The notes: a model not told the origin generated them from the letters alone. A stretch of 41,137 nucleotides of DNA from Paracoccaceae bacterium (GCA_028875855.1 JAGWVA010000035.1:1-41137); one strand, 5' to 3'; positions 1-8,414 are shown, counted from the first letter of the stretch. Program-made: numbers and translations.

Positions 1-115
1 GACCGCCGACCCGCCGGTGAACGTGCGGGGCTTCCCCGTCTCGGTTTACTGGCACCGCCGCAACGATGCCGACCCGCAAACGGTCTGGGTGCGCCAGCAG
101 ATGACGACGCTGTGA
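1..115 (+). CDS. LysR-family regulator, C-terminal fragment (5' end outside window)
   Basis: Only the last 37 codons are present, read from base 2 to the TGA at 113-115. The peptide ends with a stretch around residues VYWHRRNDADPQ followed by VWVRQQM. This is the usual end of LysR-family effector domains, where a substrate-binding strand is followed by a 'hrr-d-DPa--W-r--l' segment. The DNA-binding half lies to the left, outside the window. It is convergent with the hydroxyacyl-CoA dehydrogenase gene that ends at 173, so it is not co-transcribed with the phenylacetate genes. Its target cannot be told from this fragment. LysR assignment is by pattern of the tail only. Confidence 0.6.
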   Translation, partial: TADPPVNVRGFPVSVYWHRRNDADPQTVWVRQQMTTL

Positions 116-118
116 CAG

Positions 119-171
119 CCCCCGCCGGCGCCTGACCGGACGGGGGCACTGTCGCCCGGGGCCTGCGCCCC
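119..171. terminator. Possible bidirectional terminator hairpins
   Basis: Two GC-rich inverted repeats lie between two converging genes: CCCCCG (119-124) pairs with CGGGGG (141-146), and GGGGC (158-162) pairs with GCCCC (167-171). There is no clear T-run, so termination efficiency is unsure. Confidence 0.35.
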
Positions 172-172
172 G

Positions 173-2116
173 TTACCCGCGCCGCCCCGTGGCAAACATC
201 GGCCCGCCGCGCCAGCGTGGAAAGCCGTAGCCGTGGATCTCGACAAGATCGATGTCGGCAGGCGTCGCCGCTATGCCTTCGGCAAGGATGGTGTCCCCCT
301 CTGCCGCCATCTCGGCGATCAGGCGATCGGCGATCGCCGGGCGGTCCAGCGCCACCTTCCCGGCAATGAGCGGCGCAAGGAGTTTGGCGACCGCGGCCGA
401 GGCCATCGGCGCCCGGCTGCCCGGCGCATAGTCATACCAGCCGCCGCCCGTCTTCTGCCCCTTGCGGCCCGCGCGGACGAGGATGTCGCCCAGCGTCTCC
501 GGCACCGTCCGGCCCGCCGCCCGCGCGCCCTCGCGCTGAAGATAGGCGATGTCGAGACCGCCAAGGTCCTGCGCCTCGAAGGGACCCATGGCAAAGCCAT
601 AGTCCCGCATCGCGGCATCCACCTCTGCAATCGGGACGCCCTCGCGCACCAGCGCCTCGGCGGCCGCGCGCATGCGTTTGAGGATGCGATTGCCGATGAA
701 GCCTTCGCAGATGCCCGCCTGAACCGGCACCTTGCCCAGCATCCGGGCCAGCGCGAAGCCGGTGGCCAGCGTCTCGGGCGAGGTGTCGGGCGTGGGCACG
801 ATCTCCAGCAGCTTCATCACGTTGGCCGGGCTGAAGAAATGCAGCCCGATGAAACGGTCGGGATTGGGCAGCCCTTCCGCGATCGCGCGGGGATCGAGGT
901 AGGAGGTGTTGGTTGCAAGCACGGCATCCGGGCGGCAGGCGCGGGCAAGCTCGGCAAAGACCGCGCGCTTGACGCCAATTTCCTCGAACACCGCCTCGAT
1001 CACCAGATCGGCCTCGGCCAGCGCCGCGTAATCGGTCGCGCCGGTGACGCCCGCGAGCCTGTCCGCCGCGGCCTCAGCCGTGAGGCGGCCCCGGCTGACC
1101 GCGCCGTCGAAGATGCCCCTGAGCGTATGCAGACCCCGCTCCAGCGCCGCCGCGTCGCGCTCGATCAGCGTCACGGGCAGGCCCGCGTCCCGCAGCGCCG
1201 CCGCGATCCCGGCCCCCATCGTGCCGGCCCCGACGACGCCGACCCGCGTCAGCGGCCGGGGCGTCACATCCTTCAGATGCGCGGGCCGTGGCGCGGCGCG
1301 TTCGGCGAAGAACACCGCCCGCAGCGCCGCCGACTGGTCAGAACCGCGCAGGTCGAGGAACGTCTGCCGCTCGAAGGCGAGCGCCTCGGCCAAAGGCGCC
1401 TCCGCCGCCTTGCGGATGCACTCAAGCGCCCGCAGGGGCGCGGCGGCACCCTTGGCCGCCTTGGCAACCCGACCGCGCGCTTCGGTCCAGAAGCCTTCGT
1501 CCGGCGCCGTCACCGGGCGGACCGAGACCGGCGCGGGCAGCGGCGCCTCCAACGCCTGCCGCGCGAAGGCCAGCGCCCCGGCGCGCAGATCGCCCGGCAC
1601 GATGGCGTCGATCAGCCCCATCTCTCGCGCCTTGGCGGCCTTCACCGGCTTTCCCGTGGTGATCAGCTCCACCGCCGCCGCCACGCCCGCAAGCCGCGGC
1701 GTGCGCACCGTGCCCGACGCGCCGGGGACAATGCCAAGGTTCACCTCGGGCAGACCGACCGAGGCGCCCTCTGCCGCGACGCGGACCCGGCAGCCAAGCG
1801 CCACCTCGAACCCGCCGCCAAGGGCCGAGCCGTGGATCGCCGCGATCCACGGCTTGGCCGCCGCCTCGATGCGGTTCACGAGGTCGGGCAGATGCGGGGG
1901 GACAGGCGGCTTGCCGAATTCGGTCACATCGGCACCCGCGATGAAGGTGCGCCCCGCGCAGATCAGCACGACGCCCCGGATGCCGGGATCGGCGTCCAGC
2001 GTCTCGGCCGCGTCCCAAAGCCCCTGACGGACCGAAGCCGACAGCGCGTTCACCGGCGGATTGTCCACCGTGACCACCGCCAGATCCCCGTCCCGCTCGA
2101 TCCTGACCACCGACAT
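173..2116 (-). CDS. paaH: Fused enoyl-CoA hydratase / 3-hydroxyacyl-CoA dehydrogenase (PaaF+PaaH-type activity)
   Basis: This 647-residue bifunctional beta-oxidation enzyme probably hydrates 2,3-dehydroadipyl-CoA and oxidises 3-hydroxyadipyl-CoA to 3-oxoadipyl-CoA. The N-terminal crotonase domain (about 1-190) keeps the oxyanion-hole segment IAGADV, GGGFE and LPE, with the two catalytic Glu near 104 and 124. A Rossmann domain follows with GVVGAGTMGAG near 293. The dehydrogenase His/Glu pair lies in LHFFSPANVMKLLE (about 426/438), then a C-terminal helical domain. I chose the ATG at 2116, eight codons inside the longest frame, because GGGAGAGAC precedes it. No separate paaF exists in the window, so this fusion likely covers both steps. 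It diverges from paaG across a TetR-type palindrome. It could instead be a general FadJ-like enzyme; the location argues for the phenylacetate role. Confidence 0.85.
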   Translation of the reverse strand: MSVVRIERDGDLAVVTVDNPPVNALSASVRQGLWDAAETLDADPGIRGVVLICAGRTFIAGADVTEFGKPPVPPHLPDLVNRIEAAAKPWIAAIHGSALGGGFEVALGCRVRVAAEGASVGLPEVNLGIVPGASGTVRTPRLAGVAAAVELITTGKPVKAAKAREMGLIDAIVPGDLRAGALAFARQALEAPLPAPVSVRPVTAPDEGFWTEARGRVAKAAKGAAAPLRALECIRKAAEAPLAEALAFERQTFLDLRGSDQSAALRAVFFAERAAPRPAHLKDVTPRPLTRVGVVGAGTMGAGIAAALRDAGLPVTLIERDAAALERGLHTLRGIFDGAVSRGRLTAEAAADRLAGVTGATDYAALAEADLVIEAVFEEIGVKRAVFAELARACRPDAVLATNTSYLDPRAIAEGLPNPDRFIGLHFFSPANVMKLLEIVPTPDTSPETLATGFALARMLGKVPVQAGICEGFIGNRILKRMRAAAEALVREGVPIAEVDAAMRDYGFAMGPFEAQDLGGLDIAYLQREGARAAGRTVPETLGDILVRAGRKGQKTGGGWYDYAPGSRAPMASAAVAKLLAPLIAGKVALDRPAIADRLIAEMAAEGDTILAEGIAATPADIDLVEIHGYGFPRWRGGPMFATGRRG

Positions 2117-2156
2117 GCGCGTCTCTCCCGATGCCTTCACTTTCTCTTTAACATTG

Positions 2157-2170
2157 ACCGACCGGTCGGT
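2157..2170. promoter_or_regulatory. PaaR (TetR)-type operator in divergent promoter region
   Basis: ACCGACCGGTCGGT is a perfect 14-bp palindrome midway between the divergent starts at 2116 and 2224. A TTGACC that could serve as a rightward -35 element overlaps it (2154-2159); I see no convincing -10. Palindromes of this type are operators of TetR-family regulators of phenylacetate genes, and a TetR gene is in the right-hand operon. A near-identical copy lies at 13405-13418. Confidence 0.75.
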
Positions 2171-2223
2171 TTATGCAACATGATTCTCGGGCTCCTCGCG
2201 GCAAGAGGGTGAGGGAGAAGACG

Positions 2224-3027
2224 ATGACCGGATCCGAAACCGTTCTGGCCGAGCTGCGCGACAGCGTGCTGCACCTGACGCTGAACCGGCCCGACAAGCT
2301 TAACGCCTTCACCGAAGAGATGCACCTTGCGCTGCGGGCCGGGCTCGAGCGGGCGCGGGACGAAGACACGGTGCGCGCCGTCCTGCTGACCGGGGCGGGG
2401 CGGGGCTTCTGCGCCGGGCAGGATCTGGGCGACCGCGATCCCCGCCGGGGCGGCCCGCCACCCGATCTGGGCCGCACGCTCGAGACCTTCTACAACCCGA
2501 CGCTGCGACTGATCCGCGATCTGGAAAAGCCGGTGGTCTGCGCCGTCAATGGCGTTGCCGCGGGCGCCGGGGCGAATATCGCACTCGCCTGCGACATCGT
2601 TCTGGCCGCGCGGTCGGCGAAGTTCATCCAGTCGTTCGCCAGGATCGGCCTTGTCCCGGACGCGGGCGGCACATGGAGCCTTGCGCGCATTCTGGGCGAG
2701 CCGCGCGCCAAGGCGCTGGCGCTGACGGCAGAGCCGCTGATGGCGGAGACCGCCGCCGACTGGGGCCTGATCTGGAAGGCGGTCGAGGACACGGCGCTGA
2801 TGACCGAGGCGGAAACGCTGGCCCGGTCGCTTGCCGCGGGGCCGACGCTGGGCCTTGGCATGACCAAGCGGCTCATTCAGGCGGCCGCCGGCAACAGCCT
2901 CGAGGCGCAGCTCGACCTTGAACGCGACTGCCAGCAGATCGCGGGGCGCAGCGCGGACTACGCCGAGGGCGTCACCGCCTTCCTCGAAAAGCGCAAGCCC
3001 GTGTTCCGGGGGGAGCGAGAACCATGA
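2224..3027 (+). CDS. paaG: 2-(1,2-epoxy-1,2-dihydrophenyl)acetyl-CoA isomerase
   Basis: PaaG is a 267-residue crotonase-family enzyme that converts ring-1,2-epoxyphenylacetyl-CoA to the seven-membered oxepin-CoA, just after the epoxidase PaaABC(D)E. Visible family features are LNRPDKLNAF near the N terminus, GRGFCAGQDLGDRD (CoA and oxyanion region), AVNGVAAGAGANIALACD, and FIQSFARIGLVPDAGGTW, which is characteristic of PaaG. I chose the ATG at 2224, preceded by GGGAGAAG, over an upstream in-frame start at 2173 that would overlap the promoter region. It is the first gene of the rightward operon and overlaps paaI by four bases (ATGA). Confidence 0.9.
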   Translation: MTGSETVLAELRDSVLHLTLNRPDKLNAFTEEMHLALRAGLERARDEDTVRAVLLTGAGRGFCAGQDLGDRDPRRGGPPPDLGRTLETFYNPTLRLIRDLEKPVVCAVNGVAAGAGANIALACDIVLAARSAKFIQSFARIGLVPDAGGTWSLARILGEPRAKALALTAEPLMAETAADWGLIWKAVEDTALMTEAETLARSLAAGPTLGLGMTKRLIQAAAGNSLEAQLDLERDCQQIAGRSADYAEGVTAFLEKRKPVFRGEREP

Positions 3028-3467
3028 AACCGGTCTCAGAAATGACGCCGCAAGAGCTTGCCGAAGCCTCGGCGCGCGCGATGTGGGCCGAGGATCATGC
3101 CAGCCAGCGGCTGGGCATGGTGCTGGACCATGTCGGCCCCGGCGAGGCGCAACTGTCGATGACGGTGACCGAGGCGATGTCGAACGGGCATGGCAATGCC
3201 CATGGCGGCTTCATCTTCACGCTGGCCGACAGCGCCTTTGCCTTTGCCTGCAACAGCTACAACCAGCTTGTCGTGGCGCAGCACTGCTCGATCACCTACC
3301 TGATCCCCGGCCGGATCGGCGACCGGCTGACCGCCACCGCGCGCGAAGTGTCGCGCCGCGGCCGCTCGGGCATCTACGACATCCGCATCACCAACCAGAA
3401 CGGTGACCACGTGGCCGAATTCCGCGGCCATTCGCGCACCGTGAAAGGCACCCATCTGCCGGAGTGA
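3024..3467 (+). CDS. paaI: Hydroxyphenylacetyl-CoA thioesterase PaaI
   Basis: This is a 147-residue single hot-dog-fold thioesterase. The motif NGHGNAHGGFIFTLAD holds the conserved Asn, His-Gly-Gly and Asp of the PaaI family. It probably rescues trapped CoA from dead-end intermediates such as 2-hydroxyphenylacetyl-CoA formed when the epoxide or oxepin opens wrongly. Its start overlaps the paaG stop (ATGA) and its end lies just before paaK, so the three are translated together. Length matches the family. Confidence 0.88.
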   Translation: MKPVSEMTPQELAEASARAMWAEDHASQRLGMVLDHVGPGEAQLSMTVTEAMSNGHGNAHGGFIFTLADSAFAFACNSYNQLVVAQHCSITYLIPGRIGDRLTATAREVSRRGRSGIYDIRITNQNGDHVAEFRGHSRTVKGTHLPE

Positions 3468-3493
3468 CCGGCCCGCTCTCGAGGGAGGAGAGA

Positions 3494-4804
3494 ATGGAAG
3501 ACCTGACGCCTCGCAAGCAAGACCTCGACCCGATCGAGATCGCCTCGCGCGATGAGATCGAGGCGCTGCAATTCCACCGCATGAAGCGGTCGCTGAAACA
3601 CGCCTTCGAGAATTCGCCCTTTTACCGCAAGTCCTTCATCGCCCACGACGCGCATCCCGAGGATCTGAAATCCCTCGCGGATATCGCGAAATTCCCGTTC
3701 ACGACGAAGCAGGACCTGCGCGACAGCTATCCCTTCGGCATGTTCGCCGTGCCGCAGTCGAAACTGGTGCGCATCCACGGCTCGTCGGGCACGACGGGCA
3801 AGCCCACGGTGGTGGGCTACACGGCGGCCGACATCGAGGTCTGGTCCAAGCTCGTCGCCCGCTCGATCCGCGCGGCCGGGGGGCGGCCGGGGGACATCCT
3901 GCACAACGCCTATGGCTACGGCCTCTTCACCGGCGGTCTTGGCGCGCATTACGGCGGCGAACAGCTTGGCTGCACCGTCGTCCCCGTCTCGGGCGGCATG
4001 ACCGAGCGGCAGGTGACGCTGATCACCGACTTCAAGCCGCGCATCATCATGGTCACGCCCTCCTACATGCTGTCGATCCTCGACGAGTTCCGCCGCCAGG
4101 GCGTGGACCCGCGTCAAAGCTCGCTTCAGGTCGGCATCTTCGGCGCCGAGCCCTGGACCAACGCGATGCGCGAAGAGATCGAGCAGGCCTTCGACATGCA
4201 TGCCGTGGACATCTACGGCCTGTCCGAGGTGATGGGCCCCGGCGTCGCGCAGGAATGCGTCGAGACGAAGGACGGCCTGCACATCTGGGAGGATCACTTC
4301 TACCCCGAGGTGATCGACCCGGTGACGGGCGAGGTTCTCCCCGACGGGCAGATCGGCGAGCTGGTCTTCACCACGCTGACGAAGGAGGGCCTGCCGATGG
4401 TGCGCTACCGCACCCGCGACCTGACCCGCCTGCTGCCCGGCACCGCCCGCACGATGCGGCGGATGGAGAAGATCACCGGGCGCAGCGACGACATGATCAT
4501 CCTGCGCGGCGTGAACGTCTTCCCGACCCAGATCGAGGAACAGATCCTGAAATGCGCGGGCCTTGTGCCGCATTTCCAGATCGAGCTGACCCGCTCGGGC
4601 CGGATGGACAGCATGACCGTTCACGCCGAAGCCTCGGGCACGCATGCGAGCGACGATGCCCGCGCGGCCTCGGCCCGGGAACTGGCGCATCACATCAAGA
4701 GCGTCATCGGCATCACCGCCCGGATCGAGGTGCATGAACCGGGCGGCGTCGTCCGGTCGGAAGGCAAGGCCAAGCGCGTCGTGGACAACCGGCCGAAGGG
4801 CTGA
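3494..4804 (+). CDS. paaK: Phenylacetate-CoA ligase
   Basis: PaaK is a 436-residue adenylate-forming ligase making phenylacetyl-CoA from phenylacetate, ATP and CoA, the entry step of the pathway. The phosphate-binding loop reads GSSGTTGKPTVVGYT, an aromatic-acid ligase signature YGLSEVMGPG follows, and a GRSDDMIILRGVNVFP hinge leads to the small C-terminal domain. The ATG at 3494 has GGAGGAGAG directly upstream; the frame is open back to 3464, which would overlap the paaI stop by four bases. I prefer 3494 because of the Shine-Dalgarno match and homologue-like N terminus. It is third in paaG-paaI-paaK-paaR. Confidence 0.93.
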   Translation: MEDLTPRKQDLDPIEIASRDEIEALQFHRMKRSLKHAFENSPFYRKSFIAHDAHPEDLKSLADIAKFPFTTKQDLRDSYPFGMFAVPQSKLVRIHGSSGTTGKPTVVGYTAADIEVWSKLVARSIRAAGGRPGDILHNAYGYGLFTGGLGAHYGGEQLGCTVVPVSGGMTERQVTLITDFKPRIIMVTPSYMLSILDEFRRQGVDPRQSSLQVGIFGAEPWTNAMREEIEQAFDMHAVDIYGLSEVMGPGVAQECVETKDGLHIWEDHFYPEVIDPVTGEVLPDGQIGELVFTTLTKEGLPMVRYRTRDLTRLLPGTARTMRRMEKITGRSDDMIILRGVNVFPTQIEEQILKCAGLVPHFQIELTRSGRMDSMTVHAEASGTHASDDARAASARELAHHIKSVIGITARIEVHEPGGVVRSEGKAKRVVDNRPKG

Positions 4805-4813
4805 GGGCCAGGA

Positions 4814-4835
4814 CCCGCGACAGCGGCGTCGCGGG
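4814..4835 (+). other. Hairpin between paaK and paaR
   Basis: CCCGCGAC (4814-4821) and GTCGCGGG (4828-4835) form an 8-bp stem with a 6-base loop, right after the paaK stop. There is no T-run. It may lower read-through into paaR or protect the paaK message. Confidence 0.4.
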
Positions 4836-4893
4836 GGGGCGTTACGGGGCACGACCGGAGCCGTTTCCGGGCGGCCCGCAGGGAAGGGACGAC

Positions 4894-5493
4894 ATGGCTC
4901 GGACACGGGCACAGGATTTCGAGGAAAAGCAGCGCGGTATCCTGGACAAGGCGGCCGCGGTCTTTGCCGAACAGGGGATGGAGAAAGCCTCCATGTCCCA
5001 GATCGCCGCCCATGCGCAGGTGTCCAAGGCGCTTCTCTACCACTACTACCCCAGCAAGGACGCGCTGATCTTCTCGATCATCGCGGGCCATCTCGAGGAA
5101 GTGGACGCCGCGACCGAGGCCGCCGACGATGCAAGCCTGCCGCCCGAGACGCGGCTGCGGCATCTGGTGGGCGCGGTTCTGGAAAGCTACCGGGGCGCGG
5201 ACAACCAGCATAAGGTCCAGCTCAATGCCAGCTCGGCCCTGTCCGAGGAACAGCGCGCCGGGATCACGGCGCTGGAACGCCGGATCGTCAAGCGGTTTTC
5301 AAGGGTGATCGCGGCGATCAACCCGGCGCTGACGGATGCCAGGCGTCCGCTGCTGACGCCCGTGACCATGTCCGTCTTCGGCATGATGAACTGGATGTAC
5401 ATGTGGTTCCGCGACGGCGGCGCGATCAGCCGGGCGGACTACGCCGATCTGGTCACGACCCTGACGCTGGAAGGCATCAAGGCCCTGCGCTGA
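4894..5493 (+). CDS. paaR: TetR-family regulator, probable PaaR repressor
   Basis: This 199-residue TetR-family protein has an N-terminal helix-turn-helix (about 15-60; QIAAHAQVSKALLYHYYPSK) and a helical ligand domain. It is the last gene of the rightward paa operon and is preceded by GGGAAGGGACGAC. Two TetR-type palindromes occur at 2157-2170 and 13405-13418, at the two places where paa transcription should start. I infer that this protein binds both and is released by phenylacetyl-CoA, as described for PaaR regulators elsewhere. The ligand is not visible in the sequence. Confidence 0.8.
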   Translation: MARTRAQDFEEKQRGILDKAAAVFAEQGMEKASMSQIAAHAQVSKALLYHYYPSKDALIFSIIAGHLEEVDAATEAADDASLPPETRLRHLVGAVLESYRGADNQHKVQLNASSALSEEQRAGITALERRIVKRFSRVIAAINPALTDARRPLLTPVTMSVFGMMNWMYMWFRDGGAISRADYADLVTTLTLEGIKALR

Positions 5494-5514
5494 CCCGCGC
5501 CCTTGGGGCGCGGG
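5494..5514. terminator. Bidirectional terminator between converging paa operons
   Basis: CCCGCGCCC (5494-5502) and GGGCGCGGG (5506-5514) form a perfect 9-bp stem with a TTG loop directly after the paaR stop and 19 bases before the paaZ stop on the other strand. There is no long T-run. Confidence 0.65.
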
Positions 5515-5532
5515 CGCGTGGCGTTCCGGCCC

Positions 5533-7605
5533 CTACCCCGCCGCAGGAACCGGCGGCCAGGTCTTGGCGACCATGGTCAGCACGTCGTATTGCGCGACCA
5601 CCGCGCCCTCCTGGTTCGTCACGCGGCAATCCCAGCGCACCTCGCCATGATCGGCGGTGGCCCGGGGGGTGATCTCCTTGCAGGTCAGCCGCACCTGAAG
5701 GCTGTCGCCGAAATAGACCGGGGTCAGGAAGCGCAGGTTGTCCACGCCGTAGTTGGCCAGCACCGGGCCGGGGTTCGGCTCCACGAACAACCCGGCGGCA
5801 AAGCTCGCGATCAGGTAGCCATGGACCACCCGATCCTCGAAGAACGGGTTGGCCTTGGCAGCATCGGCATCCATGTGGGCGTAGAAGGTGTCGCCGGTGA
5901 AATGGGCGAAATGCTCCACGTCCTCTTGCGTCACCACGCGGCTTTCGGTCACGAGCTGGTCGCCGATCTTCAGTTCGGCCAGCGACTTGCGGAACGGGTG
6001 GGTGCCGTGCTGCACATCCGCCCCCTCGATCCAGCGGCCGGTGACGGCCGACAGAAGGCGCGGCGCGCCCTGCACGGCGGTGCGCTGCATGTAATGCTTC
6101 ACACCCCGGATGCCGCCCATCTCCTCGCCCCCGCCGGCGCGGCCCGGGCCGCCGTGGACAAGCCCCGCGAGCGGCGAGCCGTGGCCGGTCGAGGTCTTGG
6201 CCGACAGCCGGTTGCCGATCATCACCCGCCCGTGGAAGGGCGCAAGGCCCAGCACGACCTCTTCCGCGACCGCCTTGTCATCGGTGAAGACCGAGGCGAC
6301 CAGCGATCCCTTGCCCAGATGCGACAACGCGATCGCCTCGTCCAGATCGTCGTAGGGCAGCACGGTCGAAACGGGACCGAAGGCTTCGACCTCGTGCACC
6401 GGCCCGGCTGCAAAGGGCTTGTCCGCGTAAAGCAGCACGGGGTTCAGGAAAGCCCCCCGGTCGGCATCGCCGGTGGCGAGCGTCACAGCCCCGGGATCGC
6501 CCGCGACGATCTCGGCCACGGCTTGCAGATCGCGCACGCGCGCGCGCACCTCGTCGCGCTGCGCGAGGCTCGCGAGAGGGCCCATCCGCGTCCCCTCGGC
6601 CCCCGGCAGGCCGACGGCGGTCTTTGCCAGCCGGTCGCGCAGCGCGGCGATCAGCGGCTCGGTCAGCGCGCGCGGCGCCATCACGCGGCGGATCGCGGTG
6701 CACTTCTGGCCGGCCTTCACGGTCATCTCGCGGGCGACCTCTTTCACGAACAGGTCGAACTCGGGCGTGCCCGGCACCGCGTCGGGGCCAAGGATCGCCG
6801 CGTTCAGGCTGTCGGCCTCCATCGTGAAGCGCGTCGAATTGGCGATCACCGCCGGATGCGCCTTGAGCTTCCGCCCCGTCGCGGCCGACCCGGTGAAGGT
6901 CACCGCGTCCTGCCCCGTCACGTGATCGAGCAGGTCGCCCACCGACCCGCAGATCAGTTGCAGCGCGCCTTCCGGCAAAAGCCCCGTGCCAATGATGCGG
7001 CGCACCACCAGCTCGGTCAGATAGGCAGTCTGCGAGGCGGGTTTGACGACGCAAGGCACGCCGGCCAGCAGCGTCGGCCCGATCTTCTCGAGCATCCCCC
7101 AGACGGGGAAGTTGAAGGCGTTGATATGGACTGCCACGCCATGAAGCGGCGTCAGGATGTGCTGCGCGCTGAAGCTCTGGTCCTTGGACAGAGGCTCCAC
7201 ATCGCCGTCGGTCAGCACCCGCGCGTTGGGCAACTCGCGCCGCCCCTTGGAGGCGAAGGTCAGCATCGTGCCGATGCCGCCCTCGATATCCACCCAGCCA
7301 TCGGGCCGCGTGGCGCCGGTATGAAGGCTTTCGGCGTAGAACTCTTCCTTCATCTCCATCAGCGCAAGGCCAAGCGCCTTCAGCATGGCGGCGCGGTCGT
7401 GGAAGGACATCGCGCGCAGCTTCGGCCCGGCGACGCGGCGGCCGTGGTCCAGCACGGCGGCGAAGTCGATGCCGGAGGAGTCGATGAAGGCAACCGTCTC
7501 ACCGGTCGCCGCATCCAGCAGGGGTTGGCCGTCTGCCCGGCCGGGCGTCCAGCCACCGCAGACATAGCTTTCAAGACGGCGCGGGGGGCGGGCCGGGGCG
7601 TTCAT
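5533..7605 (-). CDS. paaZ: Bifunctional oxepin-CoA hydrolase / 3-oxo-5,6-dehydrosuberyl-CoA semialdehyde dehydrogenase
   Basis: PaaZ (690 residues) opens the oxepin-CoA ring and oxidises the resulting aldehyde. The N-terminal aldehyde dehydrogenase domain (about 1-530) has the catalytic Glu in FTMEADS (about 263) and Cys in GQKCTAIRR (about 302). The C-terminal MaoC-like (R)-hydratase domain (about 540-690) keeps the FTGDTFYAHMD motif with its Asp and His, so both activities look intact. The ATG at 7605 is preceded by GAGGAAA; the frame stays open upstream, but that part is not PaaZ-like. It is the last gene of the leftward operon, ending at the terminator shared with paaR. Confidence 0.92.
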   Translation of the reverse strand: MNAPARPPRRLESYVCGGWTPGRADGQPLLDAATGETVAFIDSSGIDFAAVLDHGRRVAGPKLRAMSFHDRAAMLKALGLALMEMKEEFYAESLHTGATRPDGWVDIEGGIGTMLTFASKGRRELPNARVLTDGDVEPLSKDQSFSAQHILTPLHGVAVHINAFNFPVWGMLEKIGPTLLAGVPCVVKPASQTAYLTELVVRRIIGTGLLPEGALQLICGSVGDLLDHVTGQDAVTFTGSAATGRKLKAHPAVIANSTRFTMEADSLNAAILGPDAVPGTPEFDLFVKEVAREMTVKAGQKCTAIRRVMAPRALTEPLIAALRDRLAKTAVGLPGAEGTRMGPLASLAQRDEVRARVRDLQAVAEIVAGDPGAVTLATGDADRGAFLNPVLLYADKPFAAGPVHEVEAFGPVSTVLPYDDLDEAIALSHLGKGSLVASVFTDDKAVAEEVVLGLAPFHGRVMIGNRLSAKTSTGHGSPLAGLVHGGPGRAGGGEEMGGIRGVKHYMQRTAVQGAPRLLSAVTGRWIEGADVQHGTHPFRKSLAELKIGDQLVTESRVVTQEDVEHFAHFTGDTFYAHMDADAAKANPFFEDRVVHGYLIASFAAGLFVEPNPGPVLANYGVDNLRFLTPVYFGDSLQVRLTCKEITPRATADHGEVRWDCRVTNQEGAVVAQYDVLTMVAKTWPPVPAAG

Positions 7606-7651
7606 GGGCGTTTCCTCATTTCGGCGGGCGCGGCGGAGGGCCGGTGCCCTG

Positions 7652-8407
7652 TCACAGGTTGCAGGCGGCAAGATGCGCGGTCGCAAGCGCCTCCCACCGG
7701 GCCAGAAGCTCTTCGTTGGGCGCATGGCGCAGGCCGAAGCGGCGCAGCATGTCGAAGCGGTCGGAGCCCGCGATGCCGAAGCTCGCCGCCACACGCGGGC
7801 GCCAGTAGGCCAGAGCGGCGCGGGCCTCGGCGCGTCCCTCGGCGCGGGCGGCGATTTCCTTCAGACCGTCCAGCCCCAGTTCGACATGGCGCGCCTCGCG
7901 CGGGGCAATCTCGCGGAAGACCTCGGCCAGCGGCGCATAGGAGACGCGGGTGAGTTCGGTCATCTGCACCCCGGCGGCAAGGCCTTGCAGGACGTTCATC
8001 ACCACCGCATCGACCCAGCCGGTGATCGGGTAATGAAAGACCGACAGCCGCATGTCCCCACCCCGCCGGGCCGTGCCCAGATCGGCATCGCGCGGCAGGC
8101 GCGCGGCCCAGTCATGCGCGGATTGATAGCGCGCCTCGTCGGTCCCGAAGCTGCCCATCACGGCCAGCACCCGGCCCGCGTGATCGGCCTTTTCCAGCGT
8201 GATCCGGCTGGCCGCGATGCGCGCGGCGATGCCGGGGGCGAAGTTGATCGCATCCGCGAAGCCCGCCGACCCGGCAAGCTCGCTGTCCACGAAGGAGGCC
8301 ATCAGCCGCATCAGTTCCCCGCGATACCGCGGCGGCACGTTCTCGGGCGCGCTCAGCACGCCGCCCTTGGCCAGATAGTCCTCGATCTTCATCGTGTCGT
8401 CGCTCAT
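7652..8407 (-). CDS. Extra PaaA/PaaC-family (ferritin-like) protein of unknown role
   Basis: This 251-residue protein belongs by pattern to the phenylacetic acid catabolic (PaaA/PaaC) four-helix family but is neither PaaA nor PaaC, which are both present elsewhere in the operon. The core FHYPITGWVDAVVMNVL followed by ELTRVSYAPL parallels the PaaA segment around [11 protein letters not shown] and QRTSYGPY. A Glu-x-x-His (EARH, 171-174) matches the second PaaA iron motif, but the first is not a clean Glu-x-x-His (the region reads EKADH, 72-76). It may be a structural or accessory epoxidase subunit or an independent diiron protein. I chose the ATG at 8407 (GAGG upstream) over 8425. It sits between paaE and paaZ. 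Confidence 0.75.
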   Translation of the reverse strand: MSDDTMKIEDYLAKGGVLSAPENVPPRYRGELMRLMASFVDSELAGSAGFADAINFAPGIAARIAASRITLEKADHAGRVLAVMGSFGTDEARYQSAHDWAARLPRDADLGTARRGGDMRLSVFHYPITGWVDAVVMNVLQGLAAGVQMTELTRVSYAPLAEVFREIAPREARHVELGLDGLKEIAARAEGRAEARAALAYWRPRVAASFGIAGSDRFDMLRRFGLRHAPNEELLARWEALATAHLAACNL

Positions 8408-8414
8408 CGCGCCC

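Noticed and set aside
233-2212. Long plus-strand open frame opposite the fused hydratase/dehydrogenase
   Set aside because: It is a GC-rich antisense shadow full of Arg, Gly, His and Pro with no domain, while the minus strand has complete catalytic motifs.
5503-7953. 816-codon plus-strand open frame opposite paaZ
   Set aside because: Antisense shadow; composition is low-complexity and paaZ is unambiguous on the other strand.
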